Shown: positions 19,052 through 28,270 of the stretch, in pieces
Layout: every line of letters starts with the position of its first letter
Position numbering within the stretch: the first letter of the stretch is position 1
NCBI GenBank assembly: GCA_902593675.1
Contig: CACJJI010000001.1
Coordinates: 62,001-126,000, forward strand
DNA length: 64,000 nucleotides
DNA from: an uncultured SAR86 cluster bacterium
GTDB lineage: Bacteria > Pseudomonadota > Gammaproteobacteria > Magnimaribacterales > D2472
Direction: 5' to 3'
Translations under genes and position numbers: made by a program
Notes under the pieces: model-generated
What the model saw: only the letters and a program-made list of their open reading frames with translations
Databases searched by the model: none
Told to the model about the DNA's origin: nothing

Positions 19052-19924
19052 GTGAAAAATCCGGTTGAAAGAACTGTTGCTATTACAGGTGCAGGCAAGG
19101 GTCTGGGAGCAGCATATGCTAAATATCTTGCGTGTAATGGCATGAATGTTCTTGTGAACAATAGGATTCATAAGAACCAGAAAAGCTCTGCCGAACAAAT
19201 TGTAGAAGAAATTAGAAATATGGGGGGCAATGCATCCGCAAATCATTCAAGCATTGAAGATCCTAATAGTGGCAAGGAGATATTAGAACAATGCTTAGAT
19301 GAATTTGGGTCTTTTGATTATTTAATAAATAATGCAGGAGTCGCAGAAGGCAAAACATTTCATCAAACAACATTACAAGATTTTAATGAAATAATTTCTA
19401 TTAATTTTACTGGGGCTGTAAATGTTTCACATGCATGCTTTCAGCACATGTATGAGAATAACTTTGGGAGTATTTTATTTACTACCTCAGGCGCAGGTCT
19501 GTTCGGCCAACATGGTATGCCGGCATACTCATCATCTAAAGCAGGGCTTATTGGATTAGCACATTCATTGCATTTAGAAGCAAAAACAAAGAATTTAAAT
19601 ATTAATGTTTTATCTCCATTTGCTTTCACTAACATGACCAAGAATTTCTTATCAACATCTCAAAAGCAACAGTTCACAACTGATAAAGTCACTCCGATTG
19701 TAAAATTTTTACTTGAGTCACAAAGAATTTCTGGAAATATTTTTATAGCTGGAGGAGGGCAATTTAAAATTGCAAAAATGATAGAGAATGCTGGAATTGA
19801 CCTCTCCGCATTAAATCAAATTTCTGACGTTGAAATTGATAATAATTTGCAATCGCTGATGAGCCTGGAAGAAGTGGTCACTCGAGAAGATGCAAGTGAG
19901 AGCTTTGAAGCATTAGAAAACTAA
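19052..19924 (+). CDS. SDR-family oxidoreductase
   Basis: The 290-residue protein has the SDR nucleotide motif TGAGKGLG (about 10-17), NNAG, a serine strand ending FTTSGAG, and the catalytic YSSSK. Its N-terminal part resembles the dehydrogenase domain of peroxisomal multifunctional enzyme type 2 and related 3-hydroxyacyl-CoA dehydrogenases, which often end with a longer tail than classic SDRs, as here. The start codon is GTG at 19052, 4 bases after the HyuB stop. The gene runs head-on into the OYE-type gene, overlapping by four bases at their stops. Confidence 0.85.
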   Translation: MKNPVERTVAITGAGKGLGAAYAKYLACNGMNVLVNNRIHKNQKSSAEQIVEEIRNMGGNASANHSSIEDPNSGKEILEQCLDEFGSFDYLINNAGVAEGKTFHQTTLQDFNEIISINFTGAVNVSHACFQHMYENNFGSILFTTSGAGLFGQHGMPAYSSSKAGLIGLAHSLHLEAKTKNLNINVLSPFAFTNMTKNFLSTSQKQQFTTDKVTPIVKFLLESQRISGNIFIAGGGQFKIAKMIENAGIDLSALNQISDVEIDNNLQSLMSLEEVVTREDASESFEALEN

Positions 19925-21090
19925 ATTCCTCTAAATTTAACACCGAGTATATCTCTCCAGCCAAGATAATATTGTCCAGGTATTGATAAGTTTTTTGTTT
20001 GATTGAGTAATTGCGCTGCTTTTATAGGCCAATATGGTTCTCTTAGTAGCTCTCTTCCTAGAAAAACGAAATCAGATTTTTTAGAAGAAACAATATTTTG
20101 TGCATGCTGTGGATCTGTTATTAAGCCAACTGATGCCGTCTTAATTTTTGCCTTTTGTTTAATTAATTCAGCTGCATGAACTTGGTATCCTGGTTCAAGA
20201 GGAATGACGCTTTTTATCTCAACATTGTCTCTGTCTTCAATCAATTCTTTTGCAATAGCAACAGTCTTTGAGGAAGTTCCGCCAGAACTTACATCAATTA
20301 TATCAACACCTATTTTTTTTAACTTTTTACAAAGTTCAATTGAGTCCTCTAAAACCCATCCTCCGTCTATCCAATCAGTGAATGAAATTCTAAAACATAG
20401 TACTTTGTTATGTGGCCAAACTTTTCTTACAGCTTTGGCAACTTCTAATGTTAACTGAATTCTTCCATTGAAATCATTGCCATATGCGTCTGTTCTTTTG
20501 TTTGAGATTGGACTATAAAATTGATGCAATAGATAGCCATGGGCAGCGTGAATTTCAACCAATTCAAATCCAGCTTTATCAGCTCTTGACGCTGCTTTTG
20601 TGAATGAATTGATAACTCTCTTAATATCATTTTTTGTCATTAATTTGGGTTGATTGCCTCCATCTTCAAAAGGGATAGAGCTTGGTCCTAGAGTTTCCCA
20701 GCCACCTTTAGATTTTTTAAGAGGAGCATAGGCTCTAAGCCCTTGTTTATCTAGAGGAGATGAGTAGCTAGCTTTTCTTCCAGCATGAGCTAATTGTATT
20801 CCAGGTACGGAACCTTGATTTTTAATAAATGAGCTAATCTCTAATAATTTTGGAATATGGGCATCTTTCCATATCCCAAGATCATTAAGGGAGATCCTTC
20901 CTTTTTTTTCAACAGCTGTTGCTTCAGTCATTACAAGCCCAGCCCCGCCAACGGCCCTTGAACCCAAATGAACGAGATGCCAATTATTTGCAAACCCATC
21001 ATAAGATGAAGTCTGAACCATTGGCGAGACTCCAATTCTATTTCGAAAATTAATTGATCTAATGCTTATTGGATCAAATAAGTCTGACAC
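19921..21090 (-). CDS. NADH:flavin oxidoreductase, Old Yellow Enzyme family
   Basis: The 389-residue TIM-barrel flavoprotein has the FMN/substrate-binding motif HAAHGYLLHQFYSP (about residues 180-193) and ISFTDW/DVSSGG elements of YqjM-like OYEs. The family reduces activated C=C bonds with NAD(P)H. In many YqjM-like enzymes a Cys in SPMCQ tunes the flavin; here it reads SPMVQ, so that Cys is Val. The gene follows an NTF2-like gene on the minus strand with one base between them and may be part of the operon running from 25179 down to 19921. It would suit reduction of an enone intermediate. Confidence 0.88.
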   Translation of the reverse strand: MSDLFDPISIRSINFRNRIGVSPMVQTSSYDGFANNWHLVHLGSRAVGGAGLVMTEATAVEKKGRISLNDLGIWKDAHIPKLLEISSFIKNQGSVPGIQLAHAGRKASYSSPLDKQGLRAYAPLKKSKGGWETLGPSSIPFEDGGNQPKLMTKNDIKRVINSFTKAASRADKAGFELVEIHAAHGYLLHQFYSPISNKRTDAYGNDFNGRIQLTLEVAKAVRKVWPHNKVLCFRISFTDWIDGGWVLEDSIELCKKLKKIGVDIIDVSSGGTSSKTVAIAKELIEDRDNVEIKSVIPLEPGYQVHAAELIKQKAKIKTASVGLITDPQHAQNIVSSKKSDFVFLGRELLREPYWPIKAAQLLNQTKNLSIPGQYYLGWRDILGVKFRGI

Positions 21091-21091
21091 T

Positions 21092-21535
21092 TTATAAGAC
21101 GAAGAATTTTTTATCCTCTGGCATTAGTTTTTTCCCTTGTTTTGGATCAAATTCTTCAACCCCCATAGCAGCCATTAATGTAGCTCGATTATAATAATCT
21201 CTCCACTGATCTACTTTGCCATCTCTCACAGTCATCACTCGTGCAGTAGGGATATAACCATGACCTCCAGTCTCTGTATCGAAATCATCTATACATTCAC
21301 ACATATAGGTATCACCATTTACAACATAATTTTGAACTTCTATGTTAAGCCTTGTACATGTGGACATTAACCTATTTAAGTGTTCTCTAAGTTTTTCATG
21401 ACCTTGTGTTTTTTCAGTATTCATCATGCTCCATAGATATCCATCTTCATGCCAGTTTTGCAATACAGCCTCCATATCAAGACTTTCCCATGCAGCAAAC
21501 ATAGTTTGAACAACTTCTAATGTTTTATCATTCAT
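21092..21535 (-). CDS. NTF2-like protein, limonene-epoxide-hydrolase-like
   Basis: This 147-residue protein is of the NTF2-like superfamily. The C-terminal pattern VRDGKVDQWRDYYN closely matches the end of limonene-1,2-epoxide hydrolases, where that Asp is catalytic. The partner motif, usually ERxD with Arg and Asp, reads ECIDDF, so the Arg appears to be Cys. It could be a hydrolase or isomerase with changed chemistry, or a binding protein. It sits 1 base upstream of the OYE gene and 72 bases after the thiolase gene on the same strand. Confidence 0.6.
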   Translation of the reverse strand: MNDKTLEVVQTMFAAWESLDMEAVLQNWHEDGYLWSMMNTEKTQGHEKLREHLNRLMSTCTRLNIEVQNYVVNGDTYMCECIDDFDTETGGHGYIPTARVMTVRDGKVDQWRDYYNRATLMAAMGVEEFDPKQGKKLMPEDKKFFVL

Positions 21536-21607
21536 TGATATTTCTCCAATAACTTACTTTGAATTAAATATATATCAGTAAGTTTAGTTGAGCAAGTCTC
21601 TGAATTT

Positions 21608-22807
21608 TTATCGTTCAATCAGAATAGCTGTTCCAGCACCAGCAGCGCCGCTAGTAGATACAATGCCAAGAGAAAGATTCTGTCTCTCCATTTCATCTAA
21701 TAGGGTAGACATCATAATTGAGCCCGTTGCACCCATTGGATGACCTAATGCAATACAACCCCCATTAACATTTAACTTGTCTTGGGGGATTTCAAGAACC
21801 CTTTGAGTATGAATGATTGTAGATGCGAAGGCTTCATGAATTTCAAACATGTCAATGTCATTTACGGTTAATTTCATATCTTTAAGAATTTTTTTTGTTG
21901 CAGCAAGACAACCTGACAATACAAATGCAGGGTCATCATTTACCGTTGCTACAGCTTTTATAGTAGCTCTGTATTTGTATTTATCTGAATCTGAGTGTTT
22001 AGAATTAGATAAAATAGTGATACTGGCAGCATCAGCCATTGCAGGAGAATTACCAGCTGTGTGAATGTGGTTGATTTGTTTTAATTCTGGAAAAAGTTTT
22101 AATTGAAGTTCATCAACACCTCTTTTGCCTAACTCATCAAAGCTAGGATCTAATAAACTTAAATCATCAATAGTAGTTTCATGTCTAATGCATTCATCTT
22201 CTTTACAAATCAAATTCTTATATTGATTTTTTACTGGTATTACTGATTTAAAATAATCATTAGTTTTGGCAAAATATGCTTTTTGTTGACTGCTATATGC
22301 AAGTTTGTCGGCTTCTTCACGTGAAATATTATTTAAAGATGCGATAAGATCTGCTCCACTACCCATCATAAAAATTTTTGATTTAATTGCTATTTTGGGA
22401 TCAATCCAAATTGAGGCTTCATCAGATAACATTGGAACCCTTGACATCATTTCAATTCCACCAGAAAAAACTAAATTACTTTGACCAGAAAGAATTTTAA
22501 GATATCCAAAATTGATTGCATCTAAGCTTGAAGAGCAAAATCTGTTTAAAGTTATCCCATTTACTTTATCTGGTAAATCTGAAAAGAGGGCTGATGACTT
22601 GGCAATATTTCCCGCTTGTTCACCTTGTTGAGTTACACAACCAAGAATTACATCATCTATTTTATTAAAATCAACATACTCGTTTTCTGAAATATAATTA
22701 TATAAAGAATCTAATAGTTCATATGGAGATAATTCATGCAAGCCTCCAGATTTTTTAGCTTTTCCTCTAGGCGTTCTAATCGATTCAAGTATGTATACAG
22801 GGCTCAA
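21608..22807 (-). CDS. thiolase (acetyl-CoA acyltransferase)
   Basis: The 399-residue protein has the thiolase nucleophile Cys91 in NRFCSSSLDA, the EIHEAFAS helix and the catalytic His of ALGHPMGATG. The family cleaves 3-ketoacyl-CoA with CoA, releasing acetyl- or propionyl-CoA. The second catalytic Cys near the C-terminus (usually C followed by a Gly/Ala-rich turn) seems to be Ser: the region reads STSGAAGAG, with an AGC codon. The gene is 3 bases downstream of the carotenoid-oxygenase-like gene, so the two are probably cotranscribed. Confidence 0.88.
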   Translation of the reverse strand: MSPVYILESIRTPRGKAKKSGGLHELSPYELLDSLYNYISENEYVDFNKIDDVILGCVTQQGEQAGNIAKSSALFSDLPDKVNGITLNRFCSSSLDAINFGYLKILSGQSNLVFSGGIEMMSRVPMLSDEASIWIDPKIAIKSKIFMMGSGADLIASLNNISREEADKLAYSSQQKAYFAKTNDYFKSVIPVKNQYKNLICKEDECIRHETTIDDLSLLDPSFDELGKRGVDELQLKLFPELKQINHIHTAGNSPAMADAASITILSNSKHSDSDKYKYRATIKAVATVNDDPAFVLSGCLAATKKILKDMKLTVNDIDMFEIHEAFASTIIHTQRVLEIPQDKLNVNGGCIALGHPMGATGSIMMSTLLDEMERQNLSLGIVSTSGAAGAGTAILIER

Positions 22808-22810
22808 TTT

Positions 22811-24265
22811 TTAAAAAATTTCATTCATTTGGGCCCATGTAGCATGAGTGCCTGAGCAAACTTGATGGGGCAATTCTAGGGTACAAATTGGGCCTGCAGT
22901 TATATTTGTTGCATCGAAAATCAAACAAGCTGATATTTTTTTATTTACGTTTGTAATAATTGAAATTAAGTATCCATCATCTTCATCAATCGAGTTATGT
23001 CTGGGTGCAAAACAAACTTCACTACCAAAAATGCCGTCTCCAAATTTATATATATCGTCATTGTTAGTCTTATGATCATGTTTACAAATGCCATCAAAAG
23101 TAAACCAACCTTTAGTAGGCATCATGCTATAGGTGTATCTGTGTTTTTTGCATGCATATCTTTGGTTAATTGCTCCAAATTCTAGAACTTTATCATCCAA
23201 TCGTTCTTCAACTGTTTTTCCCGTTGTAAGATTGAATCTCCATCTATGAAGTTTAGGTTGCAGTAAATGATTATCTAAAAATGCCATCATTCTTTCTAAT
23301 CCCTTAGGCGCTCCATCATAATTACCTGGCTCAGGATTTTCTTGAAAATATCCTTCTAAAATAATTTCATCACCATTCTCATATGCATTATTCCAGTGAA
23401 GGCAATATGTAGGACTCGCTTCAAACCATTTAATTTCGTCAGCTGAACCGTAACGTGGAATTATTGCAAATCTTGACGGAAGATCGTGTAGTTTTGTTGC
23501 ATGTATGCCTCGTTTAAGCATTTCTGAATCCCAAAATAATGGAAGATCATTTAGAATAGAAAAATTTTCAGTGAATGCCATATCATGAGGCAGTCTAGGT
23601 CCTGGAAGTGGTATCGGTGTGTAATGTTTAAGTTTGCTATCAGAAGCTACAACGCCGTAGTGCATATAGGGCGCCTGTTTTGAATAATTAAAAAATAGAA
23701 GTTCTCCAGTACGAAGATCAACTTTAGTATGAGCTGAAACACCTTCTATAGGTGCCCATGGTACCTTTCCAGCAGAATCTAAAGTTATAGGATCGCAATT
23801 ATAACCATCTCCACATTGATAAAAGGTAGTTAAAGCTTTTCCAGCATGGACAACTACATCTGTTGAAGATGTATCTTTAAGACAACCTTGAGCTCCCCAA
23901 CCAGGTAATATAGATGTTCCAGGACGTTCCATTAATCCCGCCCATTTTGAAGAATTGAATTTTTGCTCTATTTGAAACCCTTCAGTGCGGACAAACTTAT
24001 TTCTGTAATCTGCTTTTCCATTTTGAAAAACAATAGAGTGCAATAAACCATCTCCATCAAAGGGATGAAATCTTCCTATAGGCTCATGGATTTGATTTTC
24101 AGTATTCCTCAAATAGACTCCATCAAAGTCTTTGGGAATAGAGCCAATTGAATCTAAGTTTAAGACTTCAAACTCATCATAAAAAGGCTCCCATGCTCCT
24201 TTCATGTATGGATGGTCTTTATTTTTTAGACTTGATTGAACTGTATTTAGCTTTTTAACTTTCAT
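22811..24265 (-). CDS. carotenoid cleavage oxygenase family protein (RPE65/lignostilbene dioxygenase type)
   Basis: The 484-residue protein shows the four iron-binding His motifs in order: SAHTK, LPHDM, LHWNNAYE and, near the C-terminus, GTHATW. Its length is typical of bacterial carotenoid/stilbene oxygenases, non-haem iron enzymes that cleave C=C bonds with O2. Substrates in the family include carotenoids, apocarotenoids, lignostilbenes and isoeugenol. Its company with thiolase, OYE and NMO-like genes suggests catabolism of the cleavage products rather than pigment making. It lies between the NMO-like gene (8 bases) and the thiolase gene (3 bases). Confidence 0.9.
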   Translation of the reverse strand: MKVKKLNTVQSSLKNKDHPYMKGAWEPFYDEFEVLNLDSIGSIPKDFDGVYLRNTENQIHEPIGRFHPFDGDGLLHSIVFQNGKADYRNKFVRTEGFQIEQKFNSSKWAGLMERPGTSILPGWGAQGCLKDTSSTDVVVHAGKALTTFYQCGDGYNCDPITLDSAGKVPWAPIEGVSAHTKVDLRTGELLFFNYSKQAPYMHYGVVASDSKLKHYTPIPLPGPRLPHDMAFTENFSILNDLPLFWDSEMLKRGIHATKLHDLPSRFAIIPRYGSADEIKWFEASPTYCLHWNNAYENGDEIILEGYFQENPEPGNYDGAPKGLERMMAFLDNHLLQPKLHRWRFNLTTGKTVEERLDDKVLEFGAINQRYACKKHRYTYSMMPTKGWFTFDGICKHDHKTNNDDIYKFGDGIFGSEVCFAPRHNSIDEDDGYLISIITNVNKKISACLIFDATNITAGPICTLELPHQVCSGTHATWAQMNEIF

Positions 24266-24273
24266 GAAAATAA

Positions 24274-25179
24274 TTATGCATCATTCCATTCTTTTTCCAA
24301 CTTTAGTGTAATTTCTTCAGTTGATTCAATTTTGTTTGAAAACCCAACACCTTGACCTGCTGACCAAATATCCTTCCATGCGTTAATCTTTTCTTGAGAT
24401 CCTGAAATATTAAAACCTTTATCATTTGTCTCTAAATTATCAGGATCAAGTCCATTATTAATAATGCTATCTTTTAAATAATAAGCATTTGCACCTGTAA
24501 ATAAATTTGTAAGTCTTAAGTCAGTGCTTGTTGAGTTTGTAACCATGGATTTATACTCATCAACAGCCATGCTTTCTTTTGCTGCTATAAATTTTGTACC
24601 CATGTAACATAAATCAACATCAAGATGCTGAGCAGCCTTGATGTGCTTACCATTTGAGATTCCACCAGCCAAAACAATAAGTCCATCAAAAAATTCTCTT
24701 ACGTGTGATGTAAAAACAAAAGGTGACAATGTTCCTGTATGGCCGCCTGCACCAAAAGTAACCAAAGCAAGCCCATCTGCTCCATAATCAGCACATTTTT
24801 TTGCATACTCAACTGAATTAACATCAGCAATTACAATTCCTCCATACGAGTGAACAGTTTCTAAAACTCTTGCTGGACTTCCTAGCGCTGTAATTACTAA
24901 TGGAGGTTTAAATTGAGAAATTAATTTTAATTCATCATCGAATCTGTCATAAGTTTTATGAGCAATCATATTATATGCCCAGGTCTCTCCATTAAGATTT
25001 TTTACAATTTGGTTCATCCACCTTTCTAGATCCTCAATTGTTCTTGCATTTGGACCAGGAAATGATCCAATTAGACCTGATTTGCAACTTGCAATAACTA
25101 ATTCCGGTCCTGACACTAGAAACATCGGAGCCACTATGACCGGCAATCTCAATTTATTTAAAATGTCTAATTTATCCAT
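24274..25179 (-). CDS. nitronate monooxygenase-like FMN protein
   Basis: The 301-residue TIM-barrel protein has the NMO/2-nitropropane dioxygenase family motifs: PMFLVSGPELV near the N-terminus, GAGGHTG with the conserved His, LAGGISNGKHI and MGTKF for FMN phosphate binding. Many proteins so named act on unknown substrates, including enoyl reductase-like reactions. It would be the first gene of the minus-strand operon NMO-like, carotenoid oxygenase, thiolase. The 82-base spacer to the divergent DUF1295 gene is the likely promoter region. Confidence 0.85.
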   Translation of the reverse strand: MDKLDILNKLRLPVIVAPMFLVSGPELVIASCKSGLIGSFPGPNARTIEDLERWMNQIVKNLNGETWAYNMIAHKTYDRFDDELKLISQFKPPLVITALGSPARVLETVHSYGGIVIADVNSVEYAKKCADYGADGLALVTFGAGGHTGTLSPFVFTSHVREFFDGLIVLAGGISNGKHIKAAQHLDVDLCYMGTKFIAAKESMAVDEYKSMVTNSTSTDLRLTNLFTGANAYYLKDSIINNGLDPDNLETNDKGFNISGSQEKINAWKDIWSAGQGVGFSNKIESTEEITLKLEKEWNDA

Positions 25180-25261
25180 GAATTTATTAGTGAAAGATGA
25201 TTTTTAAAGGATGAAATTATACAATATTATATAACTTGCACAATTAAACTTTCAGAGAAAG

Positions 25262-26044
25262 ATGCTGTTTTATTTATTGTTTCAAACTGCGCTTGTAACA
25301 AGCATTATTGTTCTTTCATTGTGGATAATTTCAATAATTATCAAAGATGTCAGTATTATTGATACTGCATTTGCCCCAATAATATTTATTATCACTTTTC
25401 TATCTATATATTTATCACCAGCTGCATCTATATTTAAATACATTATCTTTGTAATAATTTTTATCTGGGCAGTTCGATTAACTCTTTTAATGCTTCAGAG
25501 AAAGCTTGGTCATGGAGAAGATTCAAGGTACACCAAACTACGTGGATGGAAAAAACCAGGATTAAGTTTTAATATTTTTGCTTTATGGCAAGTTTTCATC
25601 AAACAGGGGATAGTTATATGGCTTGTCACCTTGCCTATCCAATTTTTACTTTTTACAAGTACAACTTCTAGCTTAAATATTTTTAATATTATTGGTTTAA
25701 TTATAATTTCTGTAGGTTTCTTTTGGGAGTGTGTTGCAGACATCCAACTAAATAAATTCAAGAGAAATAAAGTTAATCAGAAAACTTTTCTTCAAAGTGG
25801 TTTATGGTCATTGAGCAGACACCCAAATTATTTTGGAGAAATTATGTTTTGGTGGGGAATCTATATATTTTCTATAGTAAACTCTTTAACCTTAATTTCT
25901 ATTATTGGCCCGATTCTTTTTTCCTACCTAATCATTAATGTAACAGGTGTAAAGACAATGGATAAAAGGATGAGTCAAAATTATAATGGTTATAGCGAAT
26001 ATATTAAGTCATCTAATTCAATAATCCCAAGGATATTTTCATAG
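25262..26044 (+). CDS. DUF1295 / steroid 5-alpha-reductase-like membrane protein
   Basis: This 260-residue protein has about six membrane segments and the C-terminal signature SRHPNYFGEIMFWWGIY, characteristic of DUF1295 and related sterol reductase/methyltransferase-type membrane enzymes. In the wider fold the conserved HPNYFGE region binds the cofactor. A related but frameshifted gene is at 53941-54823. It is followed by the HxlR-type regulator after 2 bases, so the two are very likely coupled. Its substrate is unknown; an isoprenoid or steroid enone would fit the neighbours. Confidence 0.8.
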   Translation: MLFYLLFQTALVTSIIVLSLWIISIIIKDVSIIDTAFAPIIFIITFLSIYLSPAASIFKYIIFVIIFIWAVRLTLLMLQRKLGHGEDSRYTKLRGWKKPGLSFNIFALWQVFIKQGIVIWLVTLPIQFLLFTSTTSSLNIFNIIGLIIISVGFFWECVADIQLNKFKRNKVNQKTFLQSGLWSLSRHPNYFGEIMFWWGIYIFSIVNSLTLISIIGPILFSYLIINVTGVKTMDKRMSQNYNGYSEYIKSSNSIIPRIFS

Positions 26045-26046
26045 TT

Positions 26047-27003
26047 ATGGTTAAAAAAAGATTAAATGCTAAATTTATTGGTAATGCTATTCTTAATAGC
26101 CCTGTTGAATATGCTCTTCAAATTTTAGGCGATAAATCAACGCTGTTAATATTAAAATCAATTTGGCTTGGAAAAAGAAAATTTGAAGATTTCATTTCAG
26201 GCACAGGCGTATCAAGAGGAACGCTTTCTTCAAGATTAAAATTTCTCCTGGATCATGGAATTATCTATAAAGATATCTATCAATCAGGCCCCAGAAGATA
26301 TGAATACAAATTGACTGAAAAAGGTCTTGATACTTATCCTATTGCATCCTATTTATGGGAATGGAACAATCATTGGACTGAAAATTCCGATGTTCCTGAA
26401 GAGCTTGTTCATACATCGTGTGGGAATTACTTAAATCTCTCCAGTAACTGCGAGCATTGTAATAAAATCATCAAGATCAGTGATGTCCAGTTTCAAATTA
26501 AAGAAAATCTAAAATTTTCTAAATTAACATCTTTCAAAGCACGAAGAAGTGAAAATTCGTCTAACAACATAAGTAGCAATATTTTTCAAATTGAGGATTT
26601 GTTGGGCGATAGATGGACTGGTCTAGTTTATGCAGGACTACTTTATGGTTTAAGAAGGTTTGATGAATTTAATGAGGCTTTAGAGATTTCAACAAATATA
26701 CTTGCAAATAGACTAAAAAAATTCCTTGATGCAGGCGTAATAGAGAAAAGAATTTACCAGCACAAGCCAGCAAGATATGAATATAGGCTTACAAAAAAGG
26801 GAAGAAGCGGGTATTTAACTGCTATACATCTTCACTTTTGGGCAAATAAATGGATGTTAAATTCAAAAAATAATCCTATCTCTTTAATCCATGTGCCATG
26901 TGGAAAAGACTTGTCTATTAAAACGATTTGTACATCATGCTCTGAAGTCGTTGAACCATCAAAAGTATCAGTTCCATTAAGTAATGCAGCCACTGCATTA
27001 TGA
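26047..27003 (+). CDS. double-domain HxlR-type transcriptional regulator
   Basis: The 318-residue protein contains two HxlR-like winged-helix domains in tandem (about 15-155 and 175-315). Each has the LGDKST/LGDRWT start, an FxEF/FEDF segment, a recognition region (SRGTLSSRLKFL; STNILANRLKKFL) and RYEYxLTxKG. Each is followed by HxxCG and a CxxC (CEHC, CTSC), a possible metal site. HxlR proteins usually have one domain and bind DNA as dimers, so this looks like a fused pseudo-dimer. It probably controls the catabolic genes around it; the effector is unknown. Confidence 0.85.
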   Translation: MVKKRLNAKFIGNAILNSPVEYALQILGDKSTLLILKSIWLGKRKFEDFISGTGVSRGTLSSRLKFLLDHGIIYKDIYQSGPRRYEYKLTEKGLDTYPIASYLWEWNNHWTENSDVPEELVHTSCGNYLNLSSNCEHCNKIIKISDVQFQIKENLKFSKLTSFKARRSENSSNNISSNIFQIEDLLGDRWTGLVYAGLLYGLRRFDEFNEALEISTNILANRLKKFLDAGVIEKRIYQHKPARYEYRLTKKGRSGYLTAIHLHFWANKWMLNSKNNPISLIHVPCGKDLSIKTICTSCSEVVEPSKVSVPLSNAATAL

Positions 27004-27033
27004 AACTTCAACTATTAAACTTATAATATTTTT

Positions 27034-28269
27034 ATGGAAAAGAGAGTATATATTTTAGGCGGACATCAAACTGATTTTGCTCAGAATTGGGCAAGAAATA
27101 ATCTTGATCTATTCGATGCATTCAGTGATACCGTTCATACTGGATTAGTAAAAACAAATCTTGAGCCTTCAGACATTGATGTTGCCCATGTTGGTAATTT
27201 TACAGCTGAACTTTTTTGTAATCAGGGCCATTTGGGTGGTTTTTTTGCTTCTACTGATAAACATTTTTTCAAAGGAATTCCTGCTTCGAGGCATGAGGCT
27301 GCATGTGCATCAGGAAGTATAGCAACCTTAGCTGCTTCAGCTGAGCTTGAGCTAGGTAGGTATGATTTGGCTGCTGTTATTGGAATAGAGCAAATGAAAA
27401 ATGTTCCTGCTGAAGAAGCTGCTAATAATATTGGAGGTCCTGCAATGTGGTCTGGTCATGAATGTCAAGGTATTCAATATCCATGGCCTCATATGTTTAG
27501 TCTATTAACTGATGAATATGATAAACGTTATGGTATTAATGAGGATCATTTATCACGAATTTCAGAAATTAATCTTACAAATGCAAAGAAAAATCCCAAC
27601 TCACAAACACGCGGGTGGTCATTTGAGAGTGAATCTTTTTCACGTGATGATAAATATAATCCAGTTATTGAGGGTAGAACTAGAAAAACTGATTGTGGTC
27701 AAATTACTGATGGGGCAGCAATTATTTTTCTTGCAAATGAAAGTAGGGCAAAAAAATATGCTCAAGATAATAATTTAAGAATAGAAGATATACCTTATAT
27801 CAAAGGCTGGGGACACAAAACAGGACCCATCACTTTAAAAGATAAAATTGATTATAGTCAAAATAGTGACTATATTTTTCCTCATGTAAAAAGCGCAATT
27901 GATGATGCGTTTAATCGAGCTTCAATTCCTAACCACGAATCTTTAGACGCTATTGAAACGCATGATTGTTTTTCATCTACAGAGTACATGGCTATAGATC
28001 ATTTTGGTATCACTAAACCAGGTGAAAGTTGGAAGGCTATTGAATCTGGTGATATTGAAATGGGAGGCAAGATACCAATAAATGCCAGCGGTGGATTAAT
28101 TGGTTTAGGTCATCCTGTTGGTGCTACAGGAGTTAGAATGTTGCTTGATTCTTTCAAGCAATGCACAAATAATGCTGGTGATTATCAAGTCGAAAATGCA
28201 AAAAATGTTGCTACATTAAACATTGGTGGAAGTGCTACAACAGTTGTCAGTTTTGTTGTTGGGGTTTAA
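27034..28269 (+). CDS. SCP2/SCP-x type thiolase
   Basis: The 411-residue protein belongs to the lipid-transfer (SCP-x) thiolase branch. The likely nucleophile Cys91 lies in HEAACASGS, with ETHDCFSS and GLGHPVGATG supplying the other active-site groups. These enzymes remove side chains from steroids and branched acyl-CoAs or condense acyl units. It begins 30 bases after the HxlR regulator and converges on the acyl-CoA ligase gene (1 base between stops). It is a different thiolase subtype from the one at 21608-22807. Confidence 0.87.
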   Translation: MEKRVYILGGHQTDFAQNWARNNLDLFDAFSDTVHTGLVKTNLEPSDIDVAHVGNFTAELFCNQGHLGGFFASTDKHFFKGIPASRHEAACASGSIATLAASAELELGRYDLAAVIGIEQMKNVPAEEAANNIGGPAMWSGHECQGIQYPWPHMFSLLTDEYDKRYGINEDHLSRISEINLTNAKKNPNSQTRGWSFESESFSRDDKYNPVIEGRTRKTDCGQITDGAAIIFLANESRAKKYAQDNNLRIEDIPYIKGWGHKTGPITLKDKIDYSQNSDYIFPHVKSAIDDAFNRASIPNHESLDAIETHDCFSSTEYMAIDHFGITKPGESWKAIESGDIEMGGKIPINASGGLIGLGHPVGATGVRMLLDSFKQCTNNAGDYQVENAKNVATLNIGGSATTVVSFVVGV

Positions 28270-28270
28270 T

